A stretch of 64,000 nt of DNA from Raphanus sativus (Eukaryota > Streptophyta > Magnoliopsida > Brassicales > Brassicaceae): positions 13,268,001 through 13,332,000 of the forward strand of contig NC_079516.1 of the NCBI RefSeq assembly GCF_000801105.2. The letters are read 5' to 3'. Positions within the stretch are counted from its first letter, which is position 1. Every line of letters starts with the position of its first letter. The notes below the pieces were generated by a model. It was not told the DNA's origin, did not search any database, and saw only the letters and a list, made by a program, of their open reading frames with translations. The position numbers were made by a program, and so were the translations under genes. Positions 10,407 to 22,452 of the stretch are shown one piece after another.

Positions 10407-13400
10407 ATGGCGTCCGTTGTGGCGGTGGCGAGTGAGAACCAGTGGTTTAAAGGGAGAGTGAAGGCTGTTACTTCCGGAGACTGCTTGGTGATCACTGCTT
10501 TGGCCCAAAACAGGCCCGGCCCACCTCCGGAAAAGACCATCACTTTATCTTCTCTCATGGCTCCTAAACTGGTCAGTCTAAAAGAAATATTCTCTCCCCT
10601 AAAGTTTAAAAAGTTGATTTACAAACAAAAAGTTTCGGAATTTATAAACTAACTTTTCATATGTACGTGATTTTGGATAAAAGTATGTGCATTTTTGTTA
10701 GAGTCTAGGGTTTTTTCTTTCTCTCATTGTTTGGTTTGTTCCTTGGTTTCAGGCGCGCAGGGGAGGTATAGATGAGCCTTTTGCGTGGGAAAGCAGGGAG
10801 TTTCTGAGGAAGCTTTGCATTGGGAAGGTCCTGCTCTATGTTCAATCAAACTCTTTTAATCATTTTATGCTCTGTGTCTAACAAGTGTAGCAAGTGTAGG
10901 TAGTAAGTGGACAGTTAGTAATTGAAATAGTTGTTTAATATTAACAGTTTGCATTTGGTATCTTGAGCAGGAGGTTACTTTTAAAGTGGATTACAAAGTG
11001 GAAGCTATTGCTGGGAGAGAGTTTGGCTCTGTTTATCTTGGCAACGAAAATCTTGCTAAGCTTGTTGTTCAGAATGGCTGGGCCAAGGTGATAAAACCGT
11101 TTTTTTCTAAATTACACTAGATAGAGGCTTGTTGTCTATGGTGTATGGTGATTGTGGTAAGCTCTCTGATATGGTGGAGAAATGTACTATGGACAGGTCA
11201 GAGAGCCAGGTCAGCAGAATCAGGATAAGGTTAGTCCTTACATTGCCGAGCTGTTACAGCTTGAAGAGATGGCTAAGCAGGAAGGTCTCGGTCGTTGGAG
11301 CAAGGTTTGTATCTCGTTTACTGTTTATCTTAGGACAAACTTGTTGAGTAGTAATTTTTTGTTCTATCTCTTCAAGATTCTCTTGAGAGTTGATTAATCA
11401 TATAATTTTCTCTGATTTTGATTCCATTTACTTGATCCAGGTTCCTGGTGCTGCCGAGGCATCTGTCAGGAATCTTCCTCCTTCTGCCGTTGGGGATTCT
11501 GGTAATTTTGATGCCATGGGTCTGTTAGCTGCAAGTAAAGGCAAGCCCATGGAAGCTATTGTTGAGCAAGTCCGAGATGGCAGTACCATCCGGGTTTATC
11601 TTCTTCCTGAGTTTCAGTTTGTGCAAGTATTTGTTGCTGGACTCCAGGTGTGTAATCTTTTTCCTTTTCTTTTTCTTTTTTGTTATGACGAGTTTACAGT
11701 AATTTCATGATATATCCTATGTAGGCTCCATCAATGGGAAGGAGATCTACACAAGAAACTGTTGTTGAGCCAGATGTTACATCAGCTCCGAATGGAGATG
11801 CTTCTGCGGAGCCCCGTGGTCCTCTAACATCAGCCCAGAGACTCGCTGCTTCAGCAGTATCGTCCGTGGAGGTTTCTGGTGATCCGTTTGCAATGGAAGC
11901 CAAATTTTTTACTGAGCTTCGTGTTCTTAATAGAGATGTAAGGACTAGTTTCAACAAATAAACTCATATGTATCGGTACTAAAATTTAAATGATCTAAGG
12001 TGTGAGCTGGATTTGCAGGTTCGCATTGTTCTTGAAGGTGTTGACAAATTCAACAATCTGATTGGATCAGTTTACTATTCTGTTGGGGAAACAGTCAAAG
12101 ACTTGGGTCTGGAGCTGGTTGAAAATGTACGTGGTCTAAATTAAATAGTTATTTTGTTTTTGACATGATTGCATATGGAATTGGCCAATGAAAGCTTGAG
12201 TTTGCCACAACAATGTACTTACTTAAGAAGTCACTGGCAATATAGTATGTTGCTGGTGTTGAATAAAAGTAATGACATTTGTTATTATTCTTTTTGCACA
12301 AAGGGTCTTGCTAAGTATGTTGAGTGGAGTGCCAACATGATGGAGGAAGAAGCCAAAAGGAAGTTAAAAGCTGCAGAACTTCAATGCAAGAAAAACCGTG
12401 TGAAAATGTGGGCAAACTATGTCCCTCCAGCTAGCAACTCTAAGGCAATTCATGACCAGAACTTTACTGGAAAGGTAACTAATTAATAGCTTGCACACAT
12501 TTCTTCCATTTCACCAGTTCTTAGTTCTTAGTAGTTTGTACTTTCTTCAGGTAGTGGAAGTTGTGAGTGGGGACTGCTTAGTAGTTGCTGATGACTCTGT
12601 ACCATTCGGGAGCCCAATGGCAGAGCGCCGAGTATGTCTTTCGAGCATTAGGTCTCCTAAAATCGGCAACCCACGCAGAGAGGAGAAACCTGCACCTTAT
12701 GCTCGGGAAGCTAGAGAGTTCCTTAGACAAAGGTTAATTGGAAAACAGGTATTTGTTGCTTCTTGCCTTTTTACTTAAAACTATCATGTTGTACCGCACA
12801 TGATGCAGATCTCTGACTTCTTTTTCCCCCGGTGTAGGTTAATGTGCAAATGGAATACCAAAGGAAGATTAGCCCAGCAGATGGTGCTACTACTACTTCT
12901 GGAGCTAGTGATTCCAGGGTTATGGATTTTGGTTCAGTGTTCCTGCCATCTCCCACCAAGGGTGATACAGCTGAAGCAACTCCCGGAGTCAATATCGCTG
13001 AACTCATTATTGCCCGTGGCTTGGGGACTGTGGTAAGACACCGCGATTTTGAAGAGAGGTCAAACCATTACGAGGCTCTGCTGGCTGCTGAAGCTCGTGC
13101 TATTGCTGGCAAGAAAGGAATCCAATCTGCAAAGGATTCTCCAGTCATGCACGTCACAGACCTGACTGTGGCCTCGGCTAAAAAAGCTAAAGATTTCCTG
13201 CCATCCCTGCACAGAAGCAGGAGAATATCTGCTGTTGTGGAATACGTCTTGAGCGGACATCGGTTCAAGCTATACATTCCGAAAGAAACATGCAGTATTG
13301 CCTTTGCATTCTCTGGTGTCAGATGTCCTGGCCGTGGCGAACCTTATTCAGAAGAAGCTATTGCTTTAATGAGACGTAAGATCATGCAGAGAGATGTCGA

Positions 13401-14739
13401 GGTAATAATACGCACATGATACATTTCATTTTCTTTATTCCCTTTTTTTTTCTTATATTGTATTTTTTTATAATCACAGATTGAAATTGAAACTGTGGAT
13501 AGAACCGGCACTTTCTTAGGATCAATGTGGGAGGGGAAGACCAACGCAGCAACGTTTCTTCTTGAAGCTGGCGTTGCAAAAATGCAGACTGGCTTTGGTG
13601 CAGACAGGATTCCAGAAGCTCATCTTCTTGAATTGGCAGAACGATCTGCTAAGAATCAGAAACTGAAGGTAATTAACACCAATAGATATTATCTCTTTTT
13701 TTCCAAAAAGAAAAGCGTTGCTGAACTTTTTGATTTTAACAGATTTGGGAAAACTATGTTGAAGGAGAGGAAGTTGTAAATGGTGGTTCAAAGGTAGAAA
13801 CCAGACAGATGGAAACATTGAAGGTGGTTGTCACGGAAGTGCTTGGAGGCGGTAGGTTCTACGTTCAGACGGTTGGAGATCAGAAAGTAGCTTCGATCCA
13901 AAACCAGCTTGCATCTCTGAGTCTTAAAGACGCTCCCATTGTTGGTTCGTTTAACCCTAAGAAGGGTGACATCGTCCTTGCACAGTTTAGCCTCGATAAC
14001 TCATGGAACCGCGCAATGGTAAACTCATCAAACCTCTTATGTATCCCAACCTTTTGTTTCTTCACGCATACTTAACTGTATGCCTTACATTTGTACTCAG
14101 ATTGTTAATGCACCACGAGGAGCAGTTCAATCTCCAGACGACAAACTCGAAGTGTTCTACATCGATTACGGAAACCAAGAAACAGTTCCGTACAGCGCTA
14201 TTCGCCCTGTAGAGGCTTCAGTTTCATCAGCACCAGGACTCGCGCAGCTCTGCAGACTTGCCTACTTAAAAGTTCCAAGCCTGGAAGAGGACTTTGGTCC
14301 TGAAGCGGGAGAGTATTTGCATACGGTGACGCTGGGAAGTGGTAAAGAGTTTAAGGCAGTGGTGGAGGAAAGGGATACTTCAGGTGGCAAAGTGAAAGGC
14401 CAAGGAACTGGAACAGAGCTCGCTGTTACTCTCATTGCTGTTGACGATGAGATCTCTGTCAATGCAGCAATGCTTCAGGTCAGTGTCTCAATCCTATGAA
14501 GAGTATTTTTCATTGTATAAACATGAAGAGTGAAATGTGTTTTGTTATGAGCACAGGAAGGAATAGCGAGGATGGAGAAACGGAAGAGATGGGAGCATAA
14601 AGACAAGAAAGCAGCTCTTGATGCTCTTGAGAAGTACCAAGAAGAAGCTCGCAAATCTAGGACAGGAATCTGGCAGTACGGAGACATTCAGTCTGATGAT
14701 GAGGACAGTGTTCCAGTCAGGAAACCTGGTCGCGGGTAA
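10407..14739 (+). CDS. TSN2: TUDOR-SN ribonuclease (Tudor staphylococcal nuclease)
   Basis: Fourteen exons: 10407-10571, 10753-10827, 10971-11087, 11197-11304, 11441-11647, 11725-11937, 12019-12126, 12304-12474, 12551-12748, 12838-13401, 13480-13668, 13743-14018, 14101-14478, 14557-14739. They sum to 983 residues with phases intact, matching the roughly 985 of Arabidopsis TSN. The protein is a cytoplasmic RNA-binding scaffold of stress granules and P-bodies that stabilises stress and GA-related mRNAs and cleaves RNA. Four staphylococcal-nuclease OB folds come first (SN1 about 1-155 with WFKGRVKAVTSGD; later repeats include VEQVRDGSTIRVYLLPE and VVEVVSGDCLVVADD). A Tudor domain follows near 770-840 (VFYIDYGNQETVPY aromatic cage), then a partial SN domain and a basic, coiled tail ending KPGRG. 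By synteny it is the At5g61780 homologue rather than the At5g07350 one. It runs convergently toward calnexin. The last exon is repeated after the first gap. Confidence 0.95.
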
Positions 14740-15613
14740 GTGTTGTTTCCAACCTTTATGATCGATCAATGGTTGGTTCCCAAAGAGGGGGATCTTCAAC
14801 CTTTGTTCAAGATTGTTGCTTTGCAAAGCATCAAACTTTTTGTAATGTTTAGAAATTCTCTTTTTTTTTTTTTTTTTTTACTTTTTTGGTTTATTATAAG
14901 GTGACTGATGGTTTCGTTCCTTATTCTTGTTTTGACTAAAGAATCTCATAATAAGGTGATGTAACTTTAAGTCCGACAGGGACTTTTCATATGCTCTCTA
15001 ATGTTTTAATTGGAAGTGTGCGCTTCATACGCTTTCCTCCAAAATTCATCTTCTCCAGGTAGTTAAATTTAAGACTCGTTTTTGTAACCTGAGTTTCATA
15101 ATGTTGTTGGTCATCACAATTCATGATGAAACAGAATGATTGGCTCTGAGCAAGTTGGATTACTAAATTTTGGAGCGTCTCAGATCTAAACCCATGAAAG
15201 ATACACAGAGCTTACTACATTAGTGTATAAACATGAAGTCTCGAAAGAGTTGCACACGTCAGTTATGGCTCAAGAATGTACTCTGCTTTTGTGTTCTTGC
15301 TAAGGCCATGGTTTGAGCTTGTACAATCTTTTGAGGCTTCGTTACTCCGACGACAATAGTTACAAATGGCAACTAAGTAAGCATCATGGGAATTAAACCG
15401 AGTTCAGTGAATAGATGACTTCTCAACTCGAATAACTCTACAATGGCAAATGTATCCACCCCAATTTGTGAGAAACTAAACAAAGAAGTAACAGAAACTA
15501 CAATTTAGCTAATCCCAACTTGGTTTTACAGCAGAAAAGAAAATCCGACCATAACACAAGTAACAATCAAAAATAATTTCAACATCTCGAAAACATTCTA
15601 AAAACCACTATTT
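14740..15613. other. Convergent 3' intergenic region between TUDOR-SN and calnexin
   Basis: This holds the 3' UTRs of both genes, including a run of 19 T at about 14861-14879. No further gene was seen. The whole stretch reappears after the gap with a 20-T run. Confidence 0.6.
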
Positions 15614-16187
15614 TTAATTATCACGTCTGGGTTGCCTTTTGCGAGGAGCAGCGGTTTCTTCCTTCTTCTCCGTCTCATCTTCACTCTTTGAGCTTGAGCT
15701 CTCTCCTACTTCTGGTTTCTTCTTCTTTTTCTCCACAGAAGCTGCCGGCGCCGCCTGTTAACAAAACCATTTTTAATTTCTTCAGCTTTTTCACTTACTT
15801 CCATATTAAAATGCCATGAATATATTACAGAGGGAATATTTACCTTTTTGCCACCGAAGATAAGCTTGATGAAGAGAGAGAAGAAAACAACGACAATGGA
15901 GACAAGAACACCAATGGTTAAGTTTGGTTGTTCCTCTGCTTTCTCAATCAGCTCCTACAAAAACGACACATTTTCTAAATCTGTTTAGCCTCTCCTATTC
16001 AAGGTCGAGACATCATGATAACATGCAACAAGGTAAAGAGGGAGAGGAGAGATAGAACTTACAGTGATCTTAGACTTGTAGGCACTTAGGAAAGATATGT
16101 CAGCAACCTTGTTCAAGAGGTCGAACACAACCTTCTGCAAACATCATTCACATATATATATATATATACAAGTGTAAGTATTATAAC
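15614..16187 (-). pseudogene. CNX1: Truncated calnexin 3' exons (assembly-duplicate copy)
   Basis: Contains calnexin exons equivalent to 17321-17461, 17551-17661 and 17770-17841, at about 15614-15754, 15844-15954 and 16063-16134. It is cut off by the gap. No 5' exons exist for this copy. It is most likely an assembly artefact, not a second gene. Confidence 0.9.
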
Positions 16188-16287
16188 NNNNNNNNNNNNN
16201 NNNNNNNNNNNNNNNNNNNNNNNNNNNNNNNNNNNNNNNNNNNNNNNNNNNNNNNNNNNNNNNNNNNNNNNNNNNNNNNNNNNNNNN
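16188..16287. other. Assembly gap (100 N)
   Basis: Exactly 100 N, a conventional unknown-size gap. Flanking sequence overlaps (see the 1.6-kb duplicated block), so the true gap is probably zero or negative. Confidence 0.99.
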
Positions 16288-16445
16288 GGAAGAGATGGGA
16301 GCATAAAGACAAGAAAGCAGCTCTTGATGCTCTTGAGAAGTACCAAGAAGAAGCTCGCAAATCTAGGACAGGAATCTGGCAGTACGGAGACATTCAGTCT
16401 GATGATGAGGACAGTGTTCCAGTCAGGAAACCTGGTCGCGGGTAA
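16288..16445 (+). pseudogene. TSN2: TUDOR-SN last exon, assembly-duplicate copy
   Basis: Repeats 14582-14739, the final coding exon of TUDOR-SN up to its TAA, starting mid-exon at the contig edge. It has no upstream exons and should be treated as an unmerged contig overlap. Confidence 0.9.
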
Positions 16446-17894
16446 GTGTTGTTTCCAACCTTTATGATCGATCAATGGTTGGTTCCCAAAGAGGGGGATC
16501 TTCAACCTTTGTTCAAGATTGTTGCTTTGCAAAGCATCAAACTTTTTGTAATGTTTAGAAATTCTCTTTTTTTTTTTTTTTTTTTTACTTTTTTGGTTTA
16601 TTATAAGGTGACTGATGGTTTCGTTCCTTATTCTTGTTTTGACTAAAGAATCTCATAATAAGGTGATGTAACTTTAAGTCCGACAGGGACTTTTCATATG
16701 CTCTCTAATGTTTTAATTGGAAGTGTGCGCTTCATACGCTTTCCTCCAAAATTCATCTTCTCCAGGTAGTTAAATTTAAGACTCGTTTTTGTAACCTGAG
16801 TTTCATAATGTTGTTGGTCATCACAATTCATGATGAAACAGAATGATTGGCTCTGAGCAAGTTGGATTACTAAATTTTGGAGCGTCTCAGATCTAAACCC
16901 ATGAAAGATACACAGAGCTTACTACATTAGTGTATAAACATGAAGTCTCGAAAGAGTTGCACACGTCAGTTATGGCTCAAGAATGTACTCTGCTTTTGTG
17001 TTCTTGCTAAGGCCATGGTTTGAGCTTGTACAATCTTTTGAGGCTTCGTTACTCCGACGACAATAGTTACAAATGGCAACTAAGTAAGCATCATGGGAAT
17101 TAAACCGAGTTCAGTGAATAGATGACTTCTCAACTCGAATAACTCTACAATGGCAAATGTATCCACCCCAATTTGTGAGAAACTAAACAAAGAAGTAACA
17201 GAAACTACAATTTAGCTAATCCCAACTTGGTTTTACAGCAGAAAAGAAAATCCGACCATAACACAAGTAACAATCAAAAATAATTTCAACATCTCGAAAA
17301 CATTCTAAAAACCACTATTTTTAATTATCACGTCTGGGTTGCCTTTTGCGAGGAGCAGCGGTTTCTTCCTTCTTCTCCGTCTCATCTTCACTCTTTGAGC
17401 TTGAGCTCTCTCCTACTTCTGGTTTCTTCTTCTTTTTCTCCACAGAAGCTGCCGGCGCCGCCTGTTAACAAAACCATTTTTAATTTCTTCAGCTTTTTCA
17501 CTTACTTCCATATTAAAATGCCATGAATATATTACAGAGGGAATATTTACCTTTTTGCCACCGAAGATAAGCTTGATGAAGAGAGAGAAGAAAACAACGA
17601 CAATGGAGACAAGAACACCAATGGTTAAGTTTGGTTGTTCCTCTGCTTTCTCAATCAGCTCCTACAAAAACGACACATTTTCTAAATCTGTTTAGCCTCT
17701 CCTATTCAAGGTCGAGACATCATGATAACATGCAACAAGGTAAAGAGGGAGAGGAGAGATAGAACTTACAGTGATCTTAGACTTGTAGGCACTTAGGAAA
17801 GATATGTCAGCAACCTTGTTCAAGAGGTCGAACACAACCTTCTGCAAACATCATTCACATATATATATATATATACAAGTGTAAGTATTATAAC
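16288..17894. repeat. 1.6-kb block duplicated across the gap, right copy
   Basis: 1,607 bp, one T longer than the left copy (20-T versus 19-T run at the TUDOR-SN 3' UTR). The right copy continues seamlessly into the rest of calnexin, so this is the copy belonging to the full calnexin gene. Confidence 0.95.
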
Positions 17895-19715
17895 GAGGAA
17901 TAATATAGTAATAAATAAAGGTTCAGATTCAATTTTACCTGGTAGCTCTTGAGACCACCTGCAGAGCTAGCAGCCTCCTCTTCCGCCTTTTGTTTCTCTT
18001 TCTCAACATCGAACTTCGGCTTCCAAGTAGTCTGCCTGTAAATCTCAGCGACCTTCTCGTCTTTCGCTATCAACATGTTGTCAAACAAGATACCGTCTTG
18101 CATCGTCCAGATCTCAATACCGATCGCCGCAATGGGTTCGAAATCAGGTCGGTCTAGCTCAAAGTAGTCAGGGTTAGGGATGTCTCTGGGCTTCCAGATC
18201 CCCTTGTAAGCAGGGTTGTCAATCATAGGCGCACTCCACTTGCCCTTGTAAGCAGGGTTCTTCTTCGTGGGTCTCTTCCATTCACCGCAACCCGGTGCTG
18301 TTTCACACTTGGGGTTATCAACCTTTGGAGCCTCCCACATACCGTCTTCCTCGTCATCCCAGTCTTCAGGTTTGGTCGCCTCTGGGTCGTCGACCTCCTC
18401 AGGCTCATCATCTAACCATCCCTCGGGTTTCTCAGCTTCCTCGTCTTCGATCTCCATGGGTGCCTCCTCGTCCCAGTCTTCAGGCTTCACGGCGTTAGGA
18501 TCAGGGATCTTGGCTCTCTCGTCCCAGTCCTCTGGCTTCTTGTCCTCAGGGTCAGGAATGGTCTTGGCAGGGATCAAAGCAGGCTCAAAGTCCTCCCCAG
18601 AGAGTAAATTAGCCTTCTTCTTCTCCTCTCCATCAACCAGAATCCTAACCTCGTTGTCCGGCTTCAAGACGGCCGTGTAGACATGGGAAAGCTTGTCGTA
18701 AGGAACAGAAGGAGGGAACTTGAGATGGTGCTCAACGTACTCGCCGCTCTTGGGATTCTTGTGCTTCAAGATGAAATGCACTTTGTTCGTGGCTCCACAC
18801 TTGTCAGGCCCAAACATGATAGAGTAAGGGGACTCGCTGTCGAACCCTTCAGGCGTCCACCCAGCTTCCTGAGGGCGGAGGTACTTCAAGTAAGCACCAC
18901 CACACTCCAGCCCTTCCTGGAAACGAACCTCGTACTGAAGAACAATCGTTCCTTCCTTGAGGTTTAGAGGCTCCTCGAGCTCTTTCACTATACCGTACTT
19001 GCGTGCCTTCTCGCTCACGAGAAGACCATAGTCATCATGTCCCTCGCTCTTGGCATGCTTCCACACACCTGAAACACATAAGCAGTCTTAACAAAGCAGC
19101 TTTCTATACACATTAATAAAACCACCAACCATTCAACAACATCATGACATTAAGTGACCACAACATTCTCGATTTGATTCAATTAGAATGTGGATATTCA
19201 TATAATGGTTCAAGACTCTGAAATGTCCGGTTTATTATTAAACCATTTGGATCTATACTAAACCAACCATTCAATCAAACATTCTCGATTTGATTCTATC
19301 AGCATATAATAGTTGGTTAAATGACTCTGGAATGTCTGGTTTATTATCATAATCACGATGTAAACCATTCGGTTATTTCCGGTTTAGTTTGTTAACACTG
19401 ATTCGTAACAAACTTTTGAGATCACTAATGAATCCACATTCTTCGAAACGATCCAGCGACCATACCTTCGTAATCACCATTCTTCGAAACGATCCAGCGA
19501 CCATCAAACGGCTCATCGAACGACTCATACAACACCTGAATATAAAACAAAACGAACTCAGATCTAAAAATAATCGGATCTGCGGAGAATATTCAAACAT
19601 TTTTCCGAGAAAATCGAAATTTTACCGCATCATCGTCGCAGAAGCAAAGGTTCTGAAGCGAGAAGAGAGCTAAGATAAGTAGAAGGCCGGAGAATAGTTG
19701 CCGGTCTCTCATCAT
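17321..19715 (-). CDS. CNX1: Calnexin, ER lectin chaperone
   Basis: Six exons (19715-19626, 19535-19466, 19068-17939, 17841-17770, 17661-17551, 17461-17321), in frame, 537 residues versus about 530 in Arabidopsis CNX1. Calnexin holds monoglucosylated N-glycoproteins in the ER and retains misfolded ones. There is an N-terminal signal peptide ([20 protein letters not shown]). The lectin domain includes [14 protein letters not shown] and [10 protein letters not shown]. The proline-rich P-domain arm has repeated PEDWD motifs followed by GxWxAPxIDNPxYKG motifs. A second lectin segment follows. A membrane span near residue 466-488 ([20 protein letters not shown]) leads to a charged Lys/Glu cytosolic tail ending PRRDN. 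Two in-frame ATGs lie side by side; I take the first. A perfect ERSE element lies about 165 bp upstream. Exons 4-6 are also present as a false second copy left of the gap. Confidence 0.96.
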
Positions 19716-19797
19716 CGGATTCCTCGGGATTTAGATCGGAGAAGAGAGTTAGAATGTTTTTTTTTTCTTCCTTAAGCTTATCTCTCTGAGTAAGTAT

Positions 19798-19807
19798 CTA
19801 TTTAAAT
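19798..19807 (-). promoter_or_regulatory. Candidate TATA box of calnexin
   Basis: ATTTAAATAG on the minus strand, about 85 bp upstream of the calnexin ATG. The position is plausible for a short leader; the motif is a weak variant. Confidence 0.4.
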
Positions 19808-19863
19808 CCCGTAGACCCGGTTTAATGTGTCAATTTTATCGTTTCCACCAATGATAACGCTCG

Positions 19864-19896
19864 CCACGTGGTAGTAGCCAATAGTTGGACGCCACG
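19864..19896. promoter_or_regulatory. ER stress response element plus G-box upstream of calnexin
   Basis: On the plus strand CCAAT at 19878-19882, exactly nine bases, then CCACG at 19892-19896: a perfect ERSE-I (CCAAT-N9-CCACG), the site bound by NF-Y with bZIP28/bZIP60 in the unfolded protein response. It lies 163-181 bp upstream of the calnexin ATG. A palindromic G-box CCACGTGG (19864-19871) sits next to it. ERSE is reported to work in either orientation. Calnexin is a known UPR target, so regulation by ER stress is a reasonable inference. Confidence 0.75.
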
Positions 19897-20250
19897 TCGT
19901 ACAGAAGAGGGCTATCCTACGTGCATATTGTTATATTTCTATTAATGTCCATTTTACGGCTAGTCAGTCTAACGTTAAGTATTGGGCTGTGGGCCTACTA
20001 ATCAGTTTCAAAAGACTCTAGCCGTGTAAGAGTCTTCTAAAATAAAAGTCTCTATTGGGCTGGGCCTACTAATTAGTTTGAAAGTCTCTAGAGGAGCAAG
20101 AGTCTTCCACATACTATTGAGAAAAGCAAACTTTTTATACACGTAATAACCATTGCCAAATATCACACTAGTGGAAGATTACAAGATACTTTTTTTATTT
20201 TAAGACTTGGTATTTAGAATGTTGAAGAAGGATATCTATAGTTTTAGTCT

Positions 20251-22117
20251 TTAGGTACTAAGTGACTGGTAACCATCTTCCCGGTTCTGTCTCCGGTATA
20301 CCACGGCGGCTATTAGAACCACAACCGCCACCACCACCACCACCACCGTCACTGCAAGTAAGGCTAAAAAGCTCACACTTTTCGCATGTGCCTGCAAAGA
20401 AATAATTGAATACTTACGTAAGTAAAGTTACCCCCACATTGTAATAACCGGTTTGACCTAAACCGAGATCAGTTACCGGCAGATTACCTGCAAGGAGCTC
20501 TCCGGTTCAGGCAGCTGCTGAGCAACCAGGATGTAAAAGAGTCCCATGACTCCTGTATGACCAACGACATTACTGTAATTGAACTCCAGAGTCAGTGTCT
20601 CTCCATAAGTCACTTTCACCGGTTTAGGATAACAAGATGACATTCCAACAATGTAACCAGCTTCGTTTCCAGGTTCGTGTCCATTGCCATACTTCGGCAT
20701 CGAAGAGCATATTCCCTCACCGTCCTGATGATCAATCCACAACACAAGAGTCTCAGTTTTTGAGTTAAAAAGTTAACTGTTTCATATTTGCATTAGCTTA
20801 AACCAAAATATGCAGGATATAAATGAGATAACCATGTTATTATAATTTTGGTTACTATAATTATTTGTATAGTTATATTAATTATTTACATGGACTTTTT
20901 TTTTAGTTTATCTCTTGGTATTTGGTGTTTATCTATTGTGAATCATTATCCATGTTAAGGTTTTTCTTTCTTTTTATTTACTTGTTGAATTTTATTAAAA
21001 CAAAAAGTTGTAAAGCTTGATAAAGTTACCGCTCGGTACAGAGCAGCACCAAGACCACCCGCGTGCTGGTGAGCTACTCCATAGACAATATACCCGTTAA
21101 ACGGAATCATTAAGCTCTTTGTCCTAACGTCAACACATCCATCTCCACTGGTTGTGCACGGTTCCACATCATATTCCACCTGAAAGAAGCATAAAACCTT
21201 AGCTGATGCTTTTAAGAAAAAAAAAACATTAAGCAGAGATGTGAAATTATGTCTTTACTGACATGACAAAAATGTTCTTGGATATCTCCTGTTGATCCTT
21301 CTGACGGTTCCCAGGAATCCGTAACATCGAGAATATAAACCTTAGCCGGCAACAAAACCGAGCTGTCCCAATCAACCCATCTCACAATATACTTAAGATA
21401 CAGAGTTCTTGTTTTGTCCCCATCCTCGAATCCCTTTCTTACCAGACACTGAGTCTTATCGTAGCAGCAGTATAAACCTCCTTTGTATCCAGGTTCCAAA
21501 GCTCGACCATACTCATCAACCGTCACATTATAAAGATCACACCGACACTCGGTGCATCCTTGTTTATCCACAACCCCTCTAGTGTCGATAGCGTGAATGT
21601 TCAGAAGCCATTTGAACTCGTACCCATCAGGCGTCTCTTCCGGGTTACCGATCTCGATCGCGTAAGGATCAGGAACATACGTCGAAGTCTTGCGTGTCTC
21701 TGATCCTAACCCGAAGTAATGTCTGACTCTGTTCCCACACAAGCCTCCGTTTCTAATGGGAATATAGTCAGGACTCGAACCAAGAAGATCATTTCTAGGC
21801 AAGTCTAGGTCTAGCTGCGAAAGGTTGAAACCTTTACGCACGTAGTAAGGATGGACGACCCAGTGGTGGAGATATGTCTCGTGTAACGGGACGGGGTTGC
21901 CGTCTTCGTCGACTACTTCGGCGTCGAAACCTTTGATGCCGATGTGGCCTCTTGGGAAATCGATGTCGAATAGGTGAGGGTCAGTGACTGATCCTGGAGT
22001 CATAACTTGTTTTGGTGATAGGAAACTTGCGGACTTGATCTTGAAGCTGTAGCTAGGCGATATGCTTGACGAGACCAGAAGAAGAAGTAAGGACGAGATC
22101 AGGCAAGAACATACCAT
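20251..22117 (-). CDS. SURNod19-like secreted/membrane protein (At5g61820 homologue)
   Basis: Four exons (22117-21263, 21179-21030, 20724-20488, 20391-20251) give an in-frame protein of 460 residues. It matches the plant stress up-regulated Nod19 (SURNod19) family, whose biochemical function is not established. I start at the ATG at 22117, because [20 protein letters not shown] is a clean signal peptide; an in-frame ATG lies 78 bp upstream. The large ectodomain carries HHWVVHPYYVRKGF, cysteine-rich TECRCDLYNV and YCCYDKTQCL segments, and GVAHQHAGGLGAALY with histidines reminiscent of metal or copper-monooxygenase-like folds. The last exon encodes a hydrophobic, valine-rich membrane span and a short tail ending YQSLST. 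It likely sits in the secretory pathway or plasma membrane with the ectodomain outside. It is tandem with calnexin on the same strand. An Ala/Val-rich CACCAC repeat codes part of the span. Confidence 0.9.
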
Positions 22118-22450
22118 TTTGTCCTGTTTCCAGATTGCAGAGGTGAAGAAATTAAGTAAAAGTGATTGAGTACGTAACCATGCATGGATAAACATCTCAA
22201 ACCTAGCTTTTTAAAAAAAAATAAAACAATGAACACAACAAACCCACTTGAAAGTTTGAAAAATGAATAATCTAACATAAAATCTGTTTAAACTCATCAG
22301 GGTAGGATCTGAGATTTTAGGAGGTACATATATATTTTTTTAAAATTAATAAAAAGAATTGTAATTTAGGAGTCTATTCATTATGAAAAATGAATAATCT
22401 AACAAAAATAGTATAAATTTATGTTTGTCAGCAATTTAGTATTAATAAAT
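22118..22450. other. Upstream region of the SURNod19-like gene
   Basis: AT-rich sequence containing an inexact repeated phrase (ATGAATAATCTAACA at about 22264 and 22387). No gene seen. Confidence 0.4.
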
Positions 22451-22452
22451 TG

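Larger units (their letters stand above)
14582..16187. repeat. 1.6-kb block duplicated across the gap, left copy
   Basis: 1,606 bp identical to 16288-17894 apart from one T in a homopolymer run. It ends exactly at the N run, and its partner begins exactly after it. This pattern fits two contigs with unmerged overlapping ends rather than a biological duplication. Confidence 0.95.

Noticed and set aside
15614..16187. A second calnexin gene
   Set aside because: Only 3' exons, identical to the main copy, cut at the gap; explained by contig overlap.
16113..16532. Open frame across the first N run (minus strand)
   Set aside because: It is only open because N codons were read through; real exons on both sides belong to calnexin and TUDOR-SN.
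18267..18680. 137-codon serine-rich frame antisense to calnexin
   Set aside because: Opposite-strand shadow of the repetitive acidic P-domain codons.
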